From an uncultured Variovorax sp. (GTDB lineage Bacteria > Pseudomonadota > Gammaproteobacteria > Burkholderiales > Burkholderiaceae_C), in assembly GCA_903872875.1 (NCBI GenBank), contig CAIQMJ010000149.1, forward strand, positions 1 through 5,931: a DNA stretch of 5,931 bases, written 5' to 3'. A model generated the notes under the pieces. The model ran no database searches. It had not been told where the DNA came from and worked only from the letters and a program-made list of their open reading frames with translations. The position numbers were made by a program, and so were the translations under genes. Shown here piece by piece: positions 5,036 through 5,931 of this stretch (the stretch's first letter is position 1; every line of letters starts with the position of its first letter).

Positions 5036-5931
5036 CTAGACCCGGAGCACGCGCCCCGGATTCATGATGTTCTGCGGGTCGAGCCCGCGCTTGATGGCGC
5101 GCATCATGCCGAGCGCGACCGGCGACTTGTGCTTCTCGAGCTTGTGCACCTTCAGCTCGCCGATGCCGTGCTCTGCGGAGAACGAACCGTTGAACTGTTC
5201 GACCGCGTCGTACACCAGCGTGTTCACCCGCTCTTCCTGATCGCGGAGGAAGGCCTTGGCATCGCCCTCGGCCGGAGCCTGCACGTTGTAGTGCAGGTTG
5301 CCGTCGCCCAGGTGGCCGAAGTTGACCAGGCGCACACCGGGAATCTCGCGCTGCAGCAGCGCATCCGTCTCTGCGACGAAGGCCGGGATGCGCGACACCG
5401 CGATCGAGATGTCGTGCTTGATGTTCAGGCCTTCCTCGGCCTGCGCCAGCGGAATGCTCTCGCGCACGTGCCAGAGCTGGTTCGCCTGCGTGAGGTTCTC
5501 CGCCACCACGGCATCGGTCACACAGCCGTCGTCGAAGGCGGCTTCGAGCAAGGCCTCGAAGCGCGAGCGGGCATGGTCTTCCGATTCGCTGTCGGAGTTC
5601 TCGAGCAGCACGCACCACGGCGTCGCCTCGTCCTCGATGAAGGGCACGCGCAACTGCGGCATGTGCTTGGCGACCAGGCTCAGCGCGAACTTGCCCATCA
5701 CCTCGAAGCCGGTGAGGCCCGAGCCGAGCTGCCTGTGCGCCATGCCCAGCAGGGTGACCGCATGGTCCAGCGAGGGCACGGCGGCCCAGGCCGTCAGCCT
5801 GGCGGCCGGCAGCGGATAGAGCTTCATCGTGGCCGCTGTGATGATGCCCAGCGTACCTTCACTGCCGATCAGAAGGTCGCGCAGGTCGTAGCCTGTGTTG
5901 TCCTTGCGCAGGCCGCTGGTGCCTTCCCAGA
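5036..5931 (-). CDS. FAD-binding oxidoreductase, GlcD / D-2-hydroxyglutarate dehydrogenase type (C-terminal part)
   Basis: This is a flavoprotein of the vanillyl-alcohol-oxidase fold that oxidises a D-2-hydroxyacid (D-2-hydroxyglutarate, D-lactate or glycolate are the usual substrates) and passes electrons onward. The frame is open to the right edge; 297 residues are visible of roughly 470 usual for the family. The internal ATG at 5827 is not the start: upstream codons encode the FAD-domain motifs KDNTGYDLRDL and IGSEGTLGIIT. Further on are WHVRESI and NIKHDIS (substrate-site Arg and Lys, 15 apart as in D2HGDH), HLGDGNLHYN with two metal-ligand histidines seven apart, and SAEHGIGELK with the Glu-His pair. 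The family-typical NPGRVL follows near the C-terminus, before the TAG at 5038-5036. The ccdA start is 55 bp downstream. The exact substrate is undecidable here. Confidence 0.93.
   Translation of the reverse strand, partial: WEGTSGLRKDNTGYDLRDLLIGSEGTLGIITAATMKLYPLPAARLTAWAAVPSLDHAVTLLGMAHRQLGSGLTGFEVMGKFALSLVAKHMPQLRVPFIEDEATPWCVLLENSDSESEDHARSRFEALLEAAFDDGCVTDAVVAENLTQANQLWHVRESIPLAQAEEGLNIKHDISIAVSRIPAFVAETDALLQREIPGVRLVNFGHLGDGNLHYNVQAPAEGDAKAFLRDQEERVNTLVYDAVEQFNGSFSAEHGIGELKVHKLEKHKSPVALGMMRAIKRGLDPQNIMNPGRVLRV

Noticed and set aside
4430..5044. GACCCG at 4430-4435 and 5039-5044, flanking ccdAB like a target-site duplication
   Set aside because: A six-base match is expected by chance in GC-rich DNA, and there are no other insertion marks such as terminal inverted repeats, a transposase or an integrase.
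5036..5827. FAD oxidoreductase beginning at the ATG at 5827
   Set aside because: The frame continues upstream with clear FAD-domain motifs to the window edge, so this ATG is internal.

Overview
The window is GC-rich (by eye in the mid-60s percent), densely coded bacterial chromosome. The protein families, the thyA-folA order and the codon use suggest a betaproteobacterium, most likely Comamonadaceae (Variovorax/Acidovorax-like). This placement is inferred from the look of the proteins and was not tested by a search.

Layout. At the left edge is the start of xth (exonuclease III, minus strand, truncated by the window). A 220-bp divergent intergenic region follows, with a strongly structured segment next to a plus-strand gene for a 306-residue protein of two PAS domains and a C-terminal coiled coil, with no output domain. 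That gene converges, 41 bp end to end, on a long minus-strand block. Read in its transcription direction (right to left) the block holds: the C-terminal two thirds of a GlcD/D-2-hydroxyglutarate-dehydrogenase-type FAD oxidoreductase, ccdA, ccdB, thyA, folA, a DUF4337-type membrane protein, and a nitronate monooxygenase.

Most notable point. A chromosomal CcdAB-type toxin-antitoxin pair is stitched onto the front of the thymidylate synthase-dihydrofolate reductase genes. The ccdA stop directly abuts the ccdB GTG start, the ccdB stop is 1 nt from the thyA ATG, and the thyA stop is 2 nt from the folA ATG. thyA has no clear Shine-Dalgarno sequence. A perfect 9-bp inverted repeat overlapping a good -10 element lies just before ccdA and looks like the autoregulatory operator. 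If it is the main promoter, dTMP and tetrahydrofolate synthesis would be controlled by a gyrase-poison module. The toxin's C-terminus departs from the W-G-I end that the F-plasmid toxin uses against gyrase, so it may be weakened or altered.

How the genes work together. ThyA makes dTMP and dihydrofolate, and FolA recycles the dihydrofolate, so those two form one metabolic unit. DUF4337, nitronate monooxygenase and the FAD oxidoreductase are co-directional neighbours without an obvious functional link. No RNA genes, insertion sequences, CRISPR arrays or long repeats were seen.
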